Of a stretch of DNA of 64,000 nt, positions 18,245 to 27,386 are shown one piece after another. The DNA comes from Spirosoma fluviale (lineage in GTDB: Bacteria; Bacteroidota; Bacteroidia; Cytophagales; Spirosomataceae): contig CAMDJW010000001.1 in the NCBI GenBank assembly GCA_945901025.1, positions 338,723 to 402,722 of the forward strand, written 5' to 3'. The position numbers were made by a program, and so were the translations under genes. Position 1 is the stretch's first letter; each line of letters opens with the position of its first letter. A model generated the notes under the pieces. That model ran no database searches and was not told the DNA's origin. It saw nothing but the letters and a program-made list of their open reading frames with translations.

Positions 18245-19429
18245 TTGATGCATAAAGAAGAAAGTATCTATTCACTAGCATTTTGGCTACTATGTTTAAG
18301 TAATTTCTTGTTCTGTGCCAGTTTCTCCATGATTATTCCTGAGTTACCCGATTATTTAGCTAGTCTAGGCGGAAGAGAATATATCGGATATATTATTGCC
18401 TTATTTACTGTAACCGCAGGATTAAGCAGGCCGTTTTCAGGAAAACTAACCGATCACATCGGTCGAATTCCTGTCATGGCTTTTGGCTCTATTGTATGTT
18501 TCATTTGCGGCGGATTATATCCATTAATTCATTCGGTTCAGGGTTTTTTAATCCTTCGATTTTTTCATGGGATGTCGACAGGCACTAAGCCAACTGCCAC
18601 TTCAGCTTATGTAGCTGATATCATTCCTGAATCAAAACGAGGTGAAGCACAAGGTGGATTAGGCATATTTACTGCCACTGGTATGTCGATTGGCCCTGTA
18701 ATTGGCAGTTTTTTGGCCAAAGAATTAGGCCTGCGTGAAATGTTTTGGATATCATCCCTTTTTGCCCTGTTGTCTATTTTGATTTTAACAAGAATGAAGG
18801 AAACATTACCTAAATCAAGGAAAAAGCCAATGTCCATTTCGCTCTTTAAAATAGGTTGGAAAGATATTTTTGAACCCAAAATAATACCTGTATTCTGGAT
18901 CATGATTTTAGTGTCATTTTCCTATGGGGTGATTGTCACTTTAGTTCCTGATATTTCAAAAATGATTGGTTGGCACAATAAAGGACTATATTTTACCATA
19001 TTCACCTTGTCATCTATTTTAGTTCGTGTATTTTTTGCTAAATCCTCTGACCAATATGGTCGAATTCCTATATTGTTAATTTCATCCTTCTTTTTAATTG
19101 CTTCCATGTTTTTGATGGTGCTCCCCTTAAGTTCAATGACTGTTATATTATCGGGAATATTCTTTGGTATTTCTTGGGGATTTAATTCTCCAACGTTAAC
19201 CGCATGGACGACGGATTTGGCCTCACCTACACATATTGGCAGGGCTATGGCAACCATGTACATCGCACTAGAAGCGGGAATCGGAATGGGTGCATTATTA
19301 GCTGGAGCATTTTACAAAGGATTAGCCTCTCAAATTCAAATACCATTTTTGCTTTCTGGTATATTTGCCATCATTTCATCCTTACTTTTAGTATATTACC
19401 GACATAATTGGCTCAAAAATGACCTTTGA
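18245..19429 (+). CDS. Major facilitator superfamily transporter
   Basis: A 394-residue, 12-helix MFS protein. The loop 2-3 signature appears as GKLTDHIGRIPVM (about 76-88), and a similar repeat SSDQYGRIPILL occurs in the second half (about 263-274). FHGMSTGTKPTATSAYVADI is like the region around helix 4 of drug-proton antiporters. Substrate unknown; multidrug efflux is the usual annotation. It starts 1 bp after the RND stop, and the next small gene overlaps its last 11 bp. Confidence 0.87.
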   Translation: MMHKEESIYSLAFWLLCLSNFLFCASFSMIIPELPDYLASLGGREYIGYIIALFTVTAGLSRPFSGKLTDHIGRIPVMAFGSIVCFICGGLYPLIHSVQGFLILRFFHGMSTGTKPTATSAYVADIIPESKRGEAQGGLGIFTATGMSIGPVIGSFLAKELGLREMFWISSLFALLSILILTRMKETLPKSRKKPMSISLFKIGWKDIFEPKIIPVFWIMILVSFSYGVIVTLVPDISKMIGWHNKGLYFTIFTLSSILVRVFFAKSSDQYGRIPILLISSFFLIASMFLMVLPLSSMTVILSGIFFGISWGFNSPTLTAWTTDLASPTHIGRAMATMYIALEAGIGMGALLAGAFYKGLASQIQIPFLLSGIFAIISSLLLVYYRHNWLKNDL

Positions 19430-19610
19430 AGAATATTTAATTTCAAAAAAAATCGACCGAAATCTCTTTGAAAATTCAGATTCAGACTTATTCCATTCAT
19501 GGGAAACCATGTTTAATCAGATTCATCCCTTAAGCTTTACCGAACAAAATAAATTTATCGTCAATAAAATCAGACGTAAATTCCCCATTAAAGTGGATCC
19601 CTCAACTTAA
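19419..19610 (+). CDS. Small conserved hypothetical protein (63 aa)
   Basis: Starts inside the last 11 bp of the MFS gene and encodes MTFEEYLISKKID followed by a helical, basic C-terminus ending KIRRKFPIKVDPST. No domain or membrane segment is visible. The translational overlap and the WETMFNQIHPLSF core argue that it is real; similar small proteins occur in other Cytophagales as far as I recall. Function is unknown. Confidence 0.65.
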   Translation: MTFEEYLISKKIDRNLFENSDSDLFHSWETMFNQIHPLSFTEQNKFIVNKIRRKFPIKVDPST

Positions 19611-19704
19611 TTTAAATATAATAATTTCCACAAAAGATAAAACTAAGTCAATATTTCTATGCGTGATTCCCAACCATTAGAGAAAAACTAGAAATTTGCA
19701 TTTA

Positions 19705-19712
19705 TAAATTTG
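19705..19712 (+). promoter_or_regulatory. Candidate gapN promoter -7 element (TAAATTTG)
   Basis: Perfect TAnnTTTG only 10 bp before the ATG at 19723, implying a very short leader. No clear -33 TTG. Confidence 0.45.
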
Positions 19713-19722
19713 TAAAATAATA

Positions 19723-21345
19723 ATGAAGGCAATTGAATTAGAACAATTATTTCCAAATCAAGGTCAAATCCCAGCAGAATTTGATTTAACTGAACCATTA
19801 GAGCAAAAAGAATATTTGGTCAATGGTGAAATGAGAACTTGGACAGGAAAATCACAAGATGTTTGGTCTCCAATTTATATCAAAACTGACAAAGGTTTGG
19901 AGCAAAAAAGAATTGGGTCTTATCCTATTACGGAGGCATCTGATGCCATGGAAGTTTTGTATGCTGGAGTAAAAGCATATTCCAACGGCCGAGGAGAATG
20001 GCCTTCTATGACCGTTTCAAAACGAATAGAATGTGTAGAAAAGTTTACACAAAAAATGATACAAAAGCGTAGCGAAGTGGTTAAGCTACTGATGTGGGAA
20101 ATCGGAAAATCCCTGACAGACTCTCAAAAAGAATTTGACAGAACGGTTCAATACATATATGACACCATTGGTGCCTTAAAAGATATCGATAGAACTTCAT
20201 CTACTTTTTTAATTGAGGAAGGAATTATAGGCCAAGTAAGAAGATCGCCTTTAGGGGTTGTTTTGTGTATGGGACCATTTAATTATCCATTAAATGAAAC
20301 CTTTACCACTTTAATCCCAGCTTTAATCATGGGAAATATTGTGTTATTCAAACCACCAAAGCATGGTACTTTATTGCATTACCCTTTATTAGAAGCTTTT
20401 AAAGACTCATTCCCTCCTGGTGTGATCAACACACTTTACGGCAGAGGGAATGCCATCATACCTCAGTTGATGGAGTCGGGGAAAATTGACGTCTTAACTT
20501 TAATCGGTTCTTCAAAAGTAGCCGATAAATTAAAGAAAATGCATCCAAAAGTTAACAGACTGCGAGCGATTCTTGGCCTAGATGCCAAAAATGCAGCTAT
20601 TGTAACCGAAAGTGCTCAATTAGATGTGGCGATCAATGAATGTTTATTAGGTTCACTTTCCTTTAATGGACAAAGGTGTACAGCCATAAAAATCATTTTC
20701 GTTCACAAATCATTAGCCGATGCATTTAACAAAGGCTTAGCCGAAAAAATTGAAAGCCTTAAAGTAGGCATGATGTGGGATCCAGGAGTTCAAATTACAC
20801 CTTTACCAGAACCCAATAAACCTGCCTATCTGAAAGAATTAATAGAAGATGCCAAAATGCATGGAGCATCAGTTTTAAATCCACACGGAGGAGAAAACTT
20901 TAAGTCGATTTTCTTTCCAGCCCTTCTTTATCCTGTGAATTCTAAGATGAAAGTTTGGCATGAAGAGCAATTTGGACCCGTTGTTCCTGTGGTTCCATTT
21001 GAAGATTTAAATACGCCGATTGACTACATTCATGAGTCTTCACATGGCCAACAAGTAGCTATATTTGGAACAGATGTCGATCAAATTTCTGAATTAATCG
21101 ATGAAACGGTAAACCAAGTGTCAAGAGTAAATATAAATGCTCAATGTCAAAGAGGACCCGATTCATTCCCTTTCACAGGAAGAAAAGATTCAGCAGAAGG
21201 AACATTGTCGGTGACGGCTGCACTTAGATCTTTCTCGATCAGAACTGTGGTAGCAACAAAAGCAAACCAATTGAATAAGGATCTAGTTAATCAAATTGTT
21301 GAAAACCAACAATCGAATTTCTTATCTACCCGATTTATTTTGTAG
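19723..21345 (+). CDS. gapN: NADP-dependent glyceraldehyde-3-phosphate dehydrogenase (GapN-type aldehyde dehydrogenase)
   Basis: Non-phosphorylating oxidation of glyceraldehyde 3-phosphate to 3-phosphoglycerate with NADPH formation. The aldehyde dehydrogenase fold is shown by GPFNYPLNET (about 181-190), the catalytic Cys in FNGQRCTAIK (about 310-319), and the C-terminal NAQCQRGPDSFPFTGRKDS, which resembles the GapN-specific substrate pocket rather than generic aldehyde dehydrogenases. At 540 residues it is longer than streptococcal GapN (about 475), by an N-terminal extension. It is monocistronic with a terminator following. Confidence 0.88.
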   Translation: MKAIELEQLFPNQGQIPAEFDLTEPLEQKEYLVNGEMRTWTGKSQDVWSPIYIKTDKGLEQKRIGSYPITEASDAMEVLYAGVKAYSNGRGEWPSMTVSKRIECVEKFTQKMIQKRSEVVKLLMWEIGKSLTDSQKEFDRTVQYIYDTIGALKDIDRTSSTFLIEEGIIGQVRRSPLGVVLCMGPFNYPLNETFTTLIPALIMGNIVLFKPPKHGTLLHYPLLEAFKDSFPPGVINTLYGRGNAIIPQLMESGKIDVLTLIGSSKVADKLKKMHPKVNRLRAILGLDAKNAAIVTESAQLDVAINECLLGSLSFNGQRCTAIKIIFVHKSLADAFNKGLAEKIESLKVGMMWDPGVQITPLPEPNKPAYLKELIEDAKMHGASVLNPHGGENFKSIFFPALLYPVNSKMKVWHEEQFGPVVPVVPFEDLNTPIDYIHESSHGQQVAIFGTDVDQISELIDETVNQVSRVNINAQCQRGPDSFPFTGRKDSAEGTLSVTAALRSFSIRTVVATKANQLNKDLVNQIVENQQSNFLSTRFIL

Positions 21346-21385
21346 TAATCAATTTGACGCTTGTCGGAAGACATAAATGTTAAAC

Positions 21386-21421
21386 AAAAAAAGCCTATAA
21401 TTAATTTTTAGGCTTTTTTTT
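21386..21421. terminator. Intrinsic terminator after gapN
   Basis: 12-bp stem AAAAAAAGCCTA / TAGGCTTTTTTT with an 11-base loop and T run. A run of A on the left arm lets it also serve the opposing ABC-F gene. Confidence 0.9.
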
Positions 21422-21460
21422 ATGCAAAATACATTTTGGTTTTATCCCAAAATCAGCAAA

Positions 21461-23083
<1,623 letters not shown>

Positions 23084-23213
23084 TTAAATAAGGCGCAAAA
23101 TTACTCATTTTGAACCTAGAAAAAAATCTTAATTTTCATTCCTTTCCCATATTTTTTTTGTTATTTCGACCTTATGGACATTTCCTTTACATGGAAATTC
23201 AAAAAAACACTTA

Positions 23214-23903
23214 ATGAACGTTGACAATTCGCATGTATTTTTACAGTTTAGTGAGCTCGGTGTTCAATTGAAAAGCGAATCGAGTCAAGAGATTGAATTA
23301 ATCTCATGGGATAAGATCAAAAAAAAGGAATTAGCCTTGATGTCTAAGTTAAAAATTGAAAGACATCAAGTTGACCAATTAACCATTGAAATTCTTCATT
23401 CCGACTTCTTATTAATTCCTCAGGAATATGACACCAAGCTATATAGAATAGGTTTTTTAGAAAAAGCATTAGGCCAAGAAGCGCTCAGTGGAAAAGAGAT
23501 TCACGATCAGCCGGTCCATTGGATTGAATCAAATCTTACCTTTTTAATTCCGAGTGAGTGGAAAGATTTTGCTTCATCATTATTTCCACTAGCCAAGATA
23601 CATTACCGACATATTTTAGGTGAGTTATTGTCCGAAAAAAATCAAGTAAAAAGCAATAACTCCAACCAACTTAATCTGTATTTACAAGGAAAATTTGCAT
23701 TTATGTCGCTGTTTTATCAAGGAAAATTACAGTTGGCAAATGTGTTTATGCACCAATCAACCTTGGAATTGGCCTTTTATTTACATTCGATAAGAGATTC
23801 ATTTGATATTTTGTTGACACGCGAAACAGTTAATATTCATAGTTCCGGGGCTGAAAGTGATGCCACGATTCAATCATTAGCACAATACAACATCCTCATT
23901 TAA
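23214..23903 (+). CDS. DUF3822-like hypothetical protein
   Basis: A 229-residue cytoplasmic-looking protein without a signal peptide or obvious motif. Placement directly upstream of coaD (2-bp gap) and the actin-like-fold pattern, for example QGKFAFMSLFYQGKLQLANVF in the second half, are what one sees in DUF3822 proteins of Bacteroidota, which are commonly next to coaD. The family assignment is from context and appearance, not from a search. Function unknown. Confidence 0.6.
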   Translation: MNVDNSHVFLQFSELGVQLKSESSQEIELISWDKIKKKELALMSKLKIERHQVDQLTIEILHSDFLLIPQEYDTKLYRIGFLEKALGQEALSGKEIHDQPVHWIESNLTFLIPSEWKDFASSLFPLAKIHYRHILGELLSEKNQVKSNNSNQLNLYLQGKFAFMSLFYQGKLQLANVFMHQSTLELAFYLHSIRDSFDILLTRETVNIHSSGAESDATIQSLAQYNILI

Positions 23904-23905
23904 TT

Positions 23906-24370
23906 ATGGCAAATAATAAAATTGCTTTTTTTCCCGGCTCCTTTGATCCTTTCACCAAAGGACATCAAGATATTGTTTTGCGTGCTTTGCCTTTATTTGA
24001 TGAAATAGTCATTGGAATTGGTCAAAATTCGAACAAGGCTCGTTACTTTTCTTTGGATAAAATGAAAGGCTATATTGAACAAACATTTAAGGGGAAACCC
24101 GTTAGAGTAGTCACTTATCAAGACCTTACGGCTAATGTAGCCAAGGAAGTGGGTGCAAAATTTATCATTAGAGGCTTAAGGAATACGACTGATTTTGAAT
24201 ATGAAAACTCTATTTCTCAGGTAAATAGACATATTAATCCCGAGTTAGAAACTGTTTTTTTAATTACATCTCCCCATCTAGCTCCTATTTCATCGACCAT
24301 TATACGCGACTTGCATCGATATGGCAGTAAGATAGATGATTATTTACCTTATGATTTAAATGGAATTTGA
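23906..24370 (+). CDS. coaD: Phosphopantetheine adenylyltransferase
   Basis: Penultimate step of coenzyme A synthesis. The nucleotidyltransferase signatures are FFPGSFDPFTKGHQDIV (about 8-24), with the catalytic TKGH-type motif, and ISSTIIRDL near the C-terminus; RGLRNTTDFEYE (about 89-100) is also family-specific. 154 residues is standard. Cotranscribed with the gene 2 bp upstream. Its last 22 bp overlap the end of the opposing Nudix gene. Confidence 0.97.
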   Translation: MANNKIAFFPGSFDPFTKGHQDIVLRALPLFDEIVIGIGQNSNKARYFSLDKMKGYIEQTFKGKPVRVVTYQDLTANVAKEVGAKFIIRGLRNTTDFEYENSISQVNRHINPELETVFLITSPHLAPISSTIIRDLHRYGSKIDDYLPYDLNGI

Positions 24371-25044
24371 AGAATTGATATGCGTTGAATAACATACCTG
24401 ATTGAGCTATAGGTATTCGAAAGGGCTATTTTATTCATGTCGGTTTGACTCAACCATTCCACTTTTTCTATATTTTCTTCTTTTTGAGGAATCAATTTAT
24501 GCTTCTGATTTGTATGCATCATATACCACTTAGTTCTTTTCAGAACACGCTGATTCTTGTGTGTGTAAGTATGGTAAGTCGTGCATAATTTGAATTCCAA
24601 TTTGGCCTGTACATTACATTCTTCTTCGACTTCTCTTACAGCTGCTACTTTAAAGGATTCATTTTTCTCCAATTTCCCTTTGGGCAGATCCCATTTCCCT
24701 AGTCGATAGATCCACAATAATTTATTTTCCTCGTTAAGCACAACCCCTCCTGAGGCTTCAATCAGCGAATACAAACTGATTATTTTTTGTTTGAACGCTT
24801 TTTTGTTATCGACTAAAATATACAATGAGTGGAAATCTAATTTAAATTGGTGTAAATCTTCGATGATTTTTCCCATTTGGACCAAGGAAACATTAAGCAA
24901 ACAAGTGTGTCCTTTAAACTCTTTAATCTTAATTGGCTTTAATCTGGCATCAATAATTAAATCATAATCTTCTTTCAAAGGCAGATCATTTTTTTTAGAA
25001 AGATTACTTATTCGGATTGGGCGATCGTCAATGAAAATTATCAT
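24349..25044 (-). CDS. Nudix hydrolase
   Basis: 231-residue protein with a Nudix box GKLEKNESFKVAAVREVEEE (about 140-159), which fits GX5EX7REUXEE; the family hydrolyses nucleoside diphosphates linked to another group. Preceding WDLPKGKLEK is typical. About 100 residues precede the Nudix domain, of unknown function, containing a region that looks like a small alpha/beta domain. The end overlaps the coaD end by 22 bp (convergent). Divergent from pyrE. Substrate unknown. Confidence 0.88.
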   Translation of the reverse strand: MIIFIDDRPIRISNLSKKNDLPLKEDYDLIIDARLKPIKIKEFKGHTCLLNVSLVQMGKIIEDLHQFKLDFHSLYILVDNKKAFKQKIISLYSLIEASGGVVLNEENKLLWIYRLGKWDLPKGKLEKNESFKVAAVREVEEECNVQAKLEFKLCTTYHTYTHKNQRVLKRTKWYMMHTNQKHKLIPQKEENIEKVEWLSQTDMNKIALSNTYSSIRYVIQRISILQIPFKS

Positions 25045-25109
25045 GCGTAATTATCTCAGTTAATTTTATCAAAATTAGAATTAAATAATGAAAGATGAAC
25101 TGAAAAAAG

Positions 25110-25117
25110 TATTTTTG
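25110..25117 (+). promoter_or_regulatory. Candidate pyrE -7 promoter element (TATTTTTG)
   Basis: Perfect TAnnTTTG. It overlaps a possible GTG start at 25117, which argues that translation begins instead at the ATG at 25144. Confidence 0.6.
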
Positions 25118-25143
25118 TGGGAAAGAAAAATAGAAAAATATTT

Positions 25144-25782
25144 ATGGAGAATTTAAGTATTCAACAAGAAGTAGCCCAGCATTTATTACAAATCAAAGCC
25201 ATCCAACTCAGACCCGATGAGCCATTTACATGGGCATCAGGCTGGTATTCACCTATTTATTGCGACAATCGTATTTCTCTTTCATTTCCAGAAGCTAGAA
25301 CTTATATCAAAAATAGCCTGTCAGCGGTTGTTAAAGCCTACTTTTCTGAAGTCGACATTATCGCTGGTGTAGCTACTGCAGGTATTGCTCAAGGCGCTTT
25401 AGTGGCAGATTATCTAGATTTACCCTTTTGTTATGTAAGACCAGAGCCTAAAAAACATGGTATGGGAAACCAAATCGAAGGATCCATTCAGCCTGGCCAA
25501 AAGGTCGTTTTAATTGAAGATTTAATCTCCACCGGAGGAAGTTCGCTAAAAGCTGCAGAAGGCCTTGTGAATGCCGGAGCAAAAGTTTTAGGGATGGCTG
25601 CTATTTTTACTTATGGTTTTGATATTTCTGTTCAAAATTTCAAGAACGCCAATATCCCATTTTACGCATTAAGTAATTATGATGTCCTCATCGATGAGGC
25701 CGTAAAACTTAACTACATTTCAGATTCCCAATTAGTAACTTTACAAGACTGGAGATTGAATCCAAGTGGATGGCGAAAATAA
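25144..25782 (+). CDS. pyrE: Orotate phosphoribosyltransferase
   Basis: Forms OMP from orotate and PRPP in pyrimidine synthesis. The PRPP-binding motif is VVLIEDLISTGGSS (about 120-133 from the chosen start), and AGVATAGIAQGALVA is the conserved preceding region. A GTG 27 bp upstream would extend the frame by nine residues, but it lies on a promoter -7 element; the ATG at 25144 gives 212 residues, the normal size. The stop is 1 bp from the end of opposing dprA. Confidence 0.95.
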   Translation: MENLSIQQEVAQHLLQIKAIQLRPDEPFTWASGWYSPIYCDNRISLSFPEARTYIKNSLSAVVKAYFSEVDIIAGVATAGIAQGALVADYLDLPFCYVRPEPKKHGMGNQIEGSIQPGQKVVLIEDLISTGGSSLKAAEGLVNAGAKVLGMAAIFTYGFDISVQNFKNANIPFYALSNYDVLIDEAVKLNYISDSQLVTLQDWRLNPSGWRK

Positions 25783-25783
25783 T

Positions 25784-26893
25784 TCATTTGATTACGTAAC
25801 GATGCCCAGGAAGTGCTTTTAAAATACCCTGAAATTCTAGATTTAATAAAATAGTAGCTAATTGGCCCATATTTTTTTGAAGTTGCCATGCAATTTCATC
25901 CAAGGGAATTTCTCCTTTTTTATGTATCAGCGAAAGTACCTCTGATTCTTCCGCCGTATAACGATTCCATTGCAAGTTTTTATTCCGATGAATAATATCC
26001 CCACTTATTTCCCAGTTCAACTGAGCACATAAGTGATTCCAATCGGTGTAAATATTGGCCTTATGCTTTTGAATTAAAAGATTGCAGCCTTCTGAAAATA
26101 GTTTGTCAAGATTTCCTGGGACCGCAAAAACCTCCCTGTTGTAATTATTTGCATAATCTGCAGTAATTAAAGCTCCTCCTCTCTCGGCAGCTTCTACAAC
26201 CAAGGTAGCATCCGACATTCCTGCAATGATTCGGTTACGTAGAGGGAAAAAACGGGCATCCGGCTTTTGGCGTAAAGGATATTCAGATAAAATACCTCCA
26301 TTTTCAATGATTTTATCCACATATTTTTGATGAGAATTAGGGTAAATCCAGTTAAATCCACCGGCCAAAACAGCCACCGTATTAATTTTAGCTTCAAGGC
26401 AAGCCTTATGTAAAGCAATATCAATCCCATATGCTAAGCCACTAACAAAAGTAATTCCTTGACCTATCGAATCTTTGACTAAATCAGAGGTGACTCTTTT
26501 GCCATATTCAGTAGCTTTTCGAGTACCCACAACCGCTAAGATTTTTTCAGTATTTAAATCATGATTTCCTTTCCAATATAAAACAATGGGGGAATCAAAA
26601 ATTTGTTTTAAGCGATTGGGGAAATTGAGATCTGTGTAAAATAATATTTCCGTACGTTCTCGCTGGCAGTCAAGCCAAATTGACTCTGCCTGACTAATTA
26701 ATCCCGATTGATGAATGGCGGAAGATAAAACTGGACCTATTCGAGGAATTTTCAATAATTGCGATCGAGTCGATTTGAAAATATCTTTCGCCGTTCCCAT
26801 ATAAGACATGAGCCTTCTTGCATTAATGACCCCTATTTGTGGAATAATAGATAAGGCAATTTGGAAAATTTTCTCTTCGTCAGTGGTAGGCAT
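25784..26893 (-). CDS. dprA: DNA processing protein DprA
   Basis: Rossmann-fold protein that protects incoming single-stranded DNA and loads RecA during natural transformation. The N-terminus has a helix-hairpin-helix-like region (about 15-75, with IPRIGPVLSSAI). The DprA core shows VVGTRKATEYGKR (about 120-132), SGLAYGIDIALHKAC and NRIIAGMSDATLVVEAAERGGALITA. A C-terminal winged-helix segment follows. 369 residues is normal. Preceded on the same strand by a MerR-type gene (32-bp gap). Confidence 0.95.
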   Translation of the reverse strand: MPTTDEEKIFQIALSIIPQIGVINARRLMSYMGTAKDIFKSTRSQLLKIPRIGPVLSSAIHQSGLISQAESIWLDCQRERTEILFYTDLNFPNRLKQIFDSPIVLYWKGNHDLNTEKILAVVGTRKATEYGKRVTSDLVKDSIGQGITFVSGLAYGIDIALHKACLEAKINTVAVLAGGFNWIYPNSHQKYVDKIIENGGILSEYPLRQKPDARFFPLRNRIIAGMSDATLVVEAAERGGALITADYANNYNREVFAVPGNLDKLFSEGCNLLIQKHKANIYTDWNHLCAQLNWEISGDIIHRNKNLQWNRYTAEESEVLSLIHKKGEIPLDEIAWQLQKNMGQLATILLNLEFQGILKALPGHRYVIK

Positions 26894-26925
26894 ATAGATA
26901 AATTATGCCTCAATCTACGCTCTTT

Positions 26926-27249
26926 TTATTCCAATTGATCAGAAAGAGACTTCAAAAAATTACGAATATCAGTAAGCTGATTAATAACGACTTGATTGGG
27001 ATTTATTGGATTTCCTTTGCTATTCAATGCTTGCTTGGCTCCTTCTAAAGTCATTCCTTTTGTCTCAATTAAATCAAAAAGAACTTCAATTTTCTGAATA
27101 TCTACAGCTGTATACTTTCTAGCTCCTGTGGATTTACGCTTGGGTAAAAGATGTGGAAATTGAGATTCCCAATACCTTAATTTAGACGTATTGAGTTTAA
27201 ATCTGTCTGCAACTTCAGAAATAGAATAATAAAGTTTTTCGTATTCCAT
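26926..27249 (-). CDS. MerR-family transcriptional regulator
   Basis: Short 107-residue protein with an N-terminal winged-helix MerR domain: YYSISEVADRFKLNTSKLRYWE (about 7-28) is the helix-turn-helix, and ARKYTAVDIQKIEVLFDLIE follows as the second helical part. It lacks a long effector domain; the C-terminus is a short helix. Such minimal MerR proteins are common next to dprA in Bacteroidota. It is divergent from alaS and probably cotranscribed with dprA. Target and effector unknown. Confidence 0.87.
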   Translation of the reverse strand: MEYEKLYYSISEVADRFKLNTSKLRYWESQFPHLLPKRKSTGARKYTAVDIQKIEVLFDLIETKGMTLEGAKQALNSKGNPINPNQVVINQLTDIRNFLKSLSDQLE

Positions 27250-27313
27250 AGCGTAAAATAAAGAAAGCTTGCAACAGGTAATTCATTAATTCATTAATTC
27301 GAATAAAAAAAAC

Positions 27314-27321
27314 TAATTTTG
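27314..27321 (+). promoter_or_regulatory. Candidate alaS promoter -7 element (TAATTTTG)
   Basis: Perfect TAnnTTTG 65 bp before the alaS ATG. The upstream sequence is a short direct repeat of ATTCATTA units, without a clear -33 TTG. Confidence 0.5.
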
Positions 27322-27386
27322 CAATTCCTGTAAACAAAAGTAAACAGGTACAATTAAAATACCCATTAATTTACAAAATAAAAGCA

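Noticed and set aside
27281..27300. ATTCATTA repeats before alaS
   Set aside because: Only about two units in AT-rich DNA; too short to interpret.
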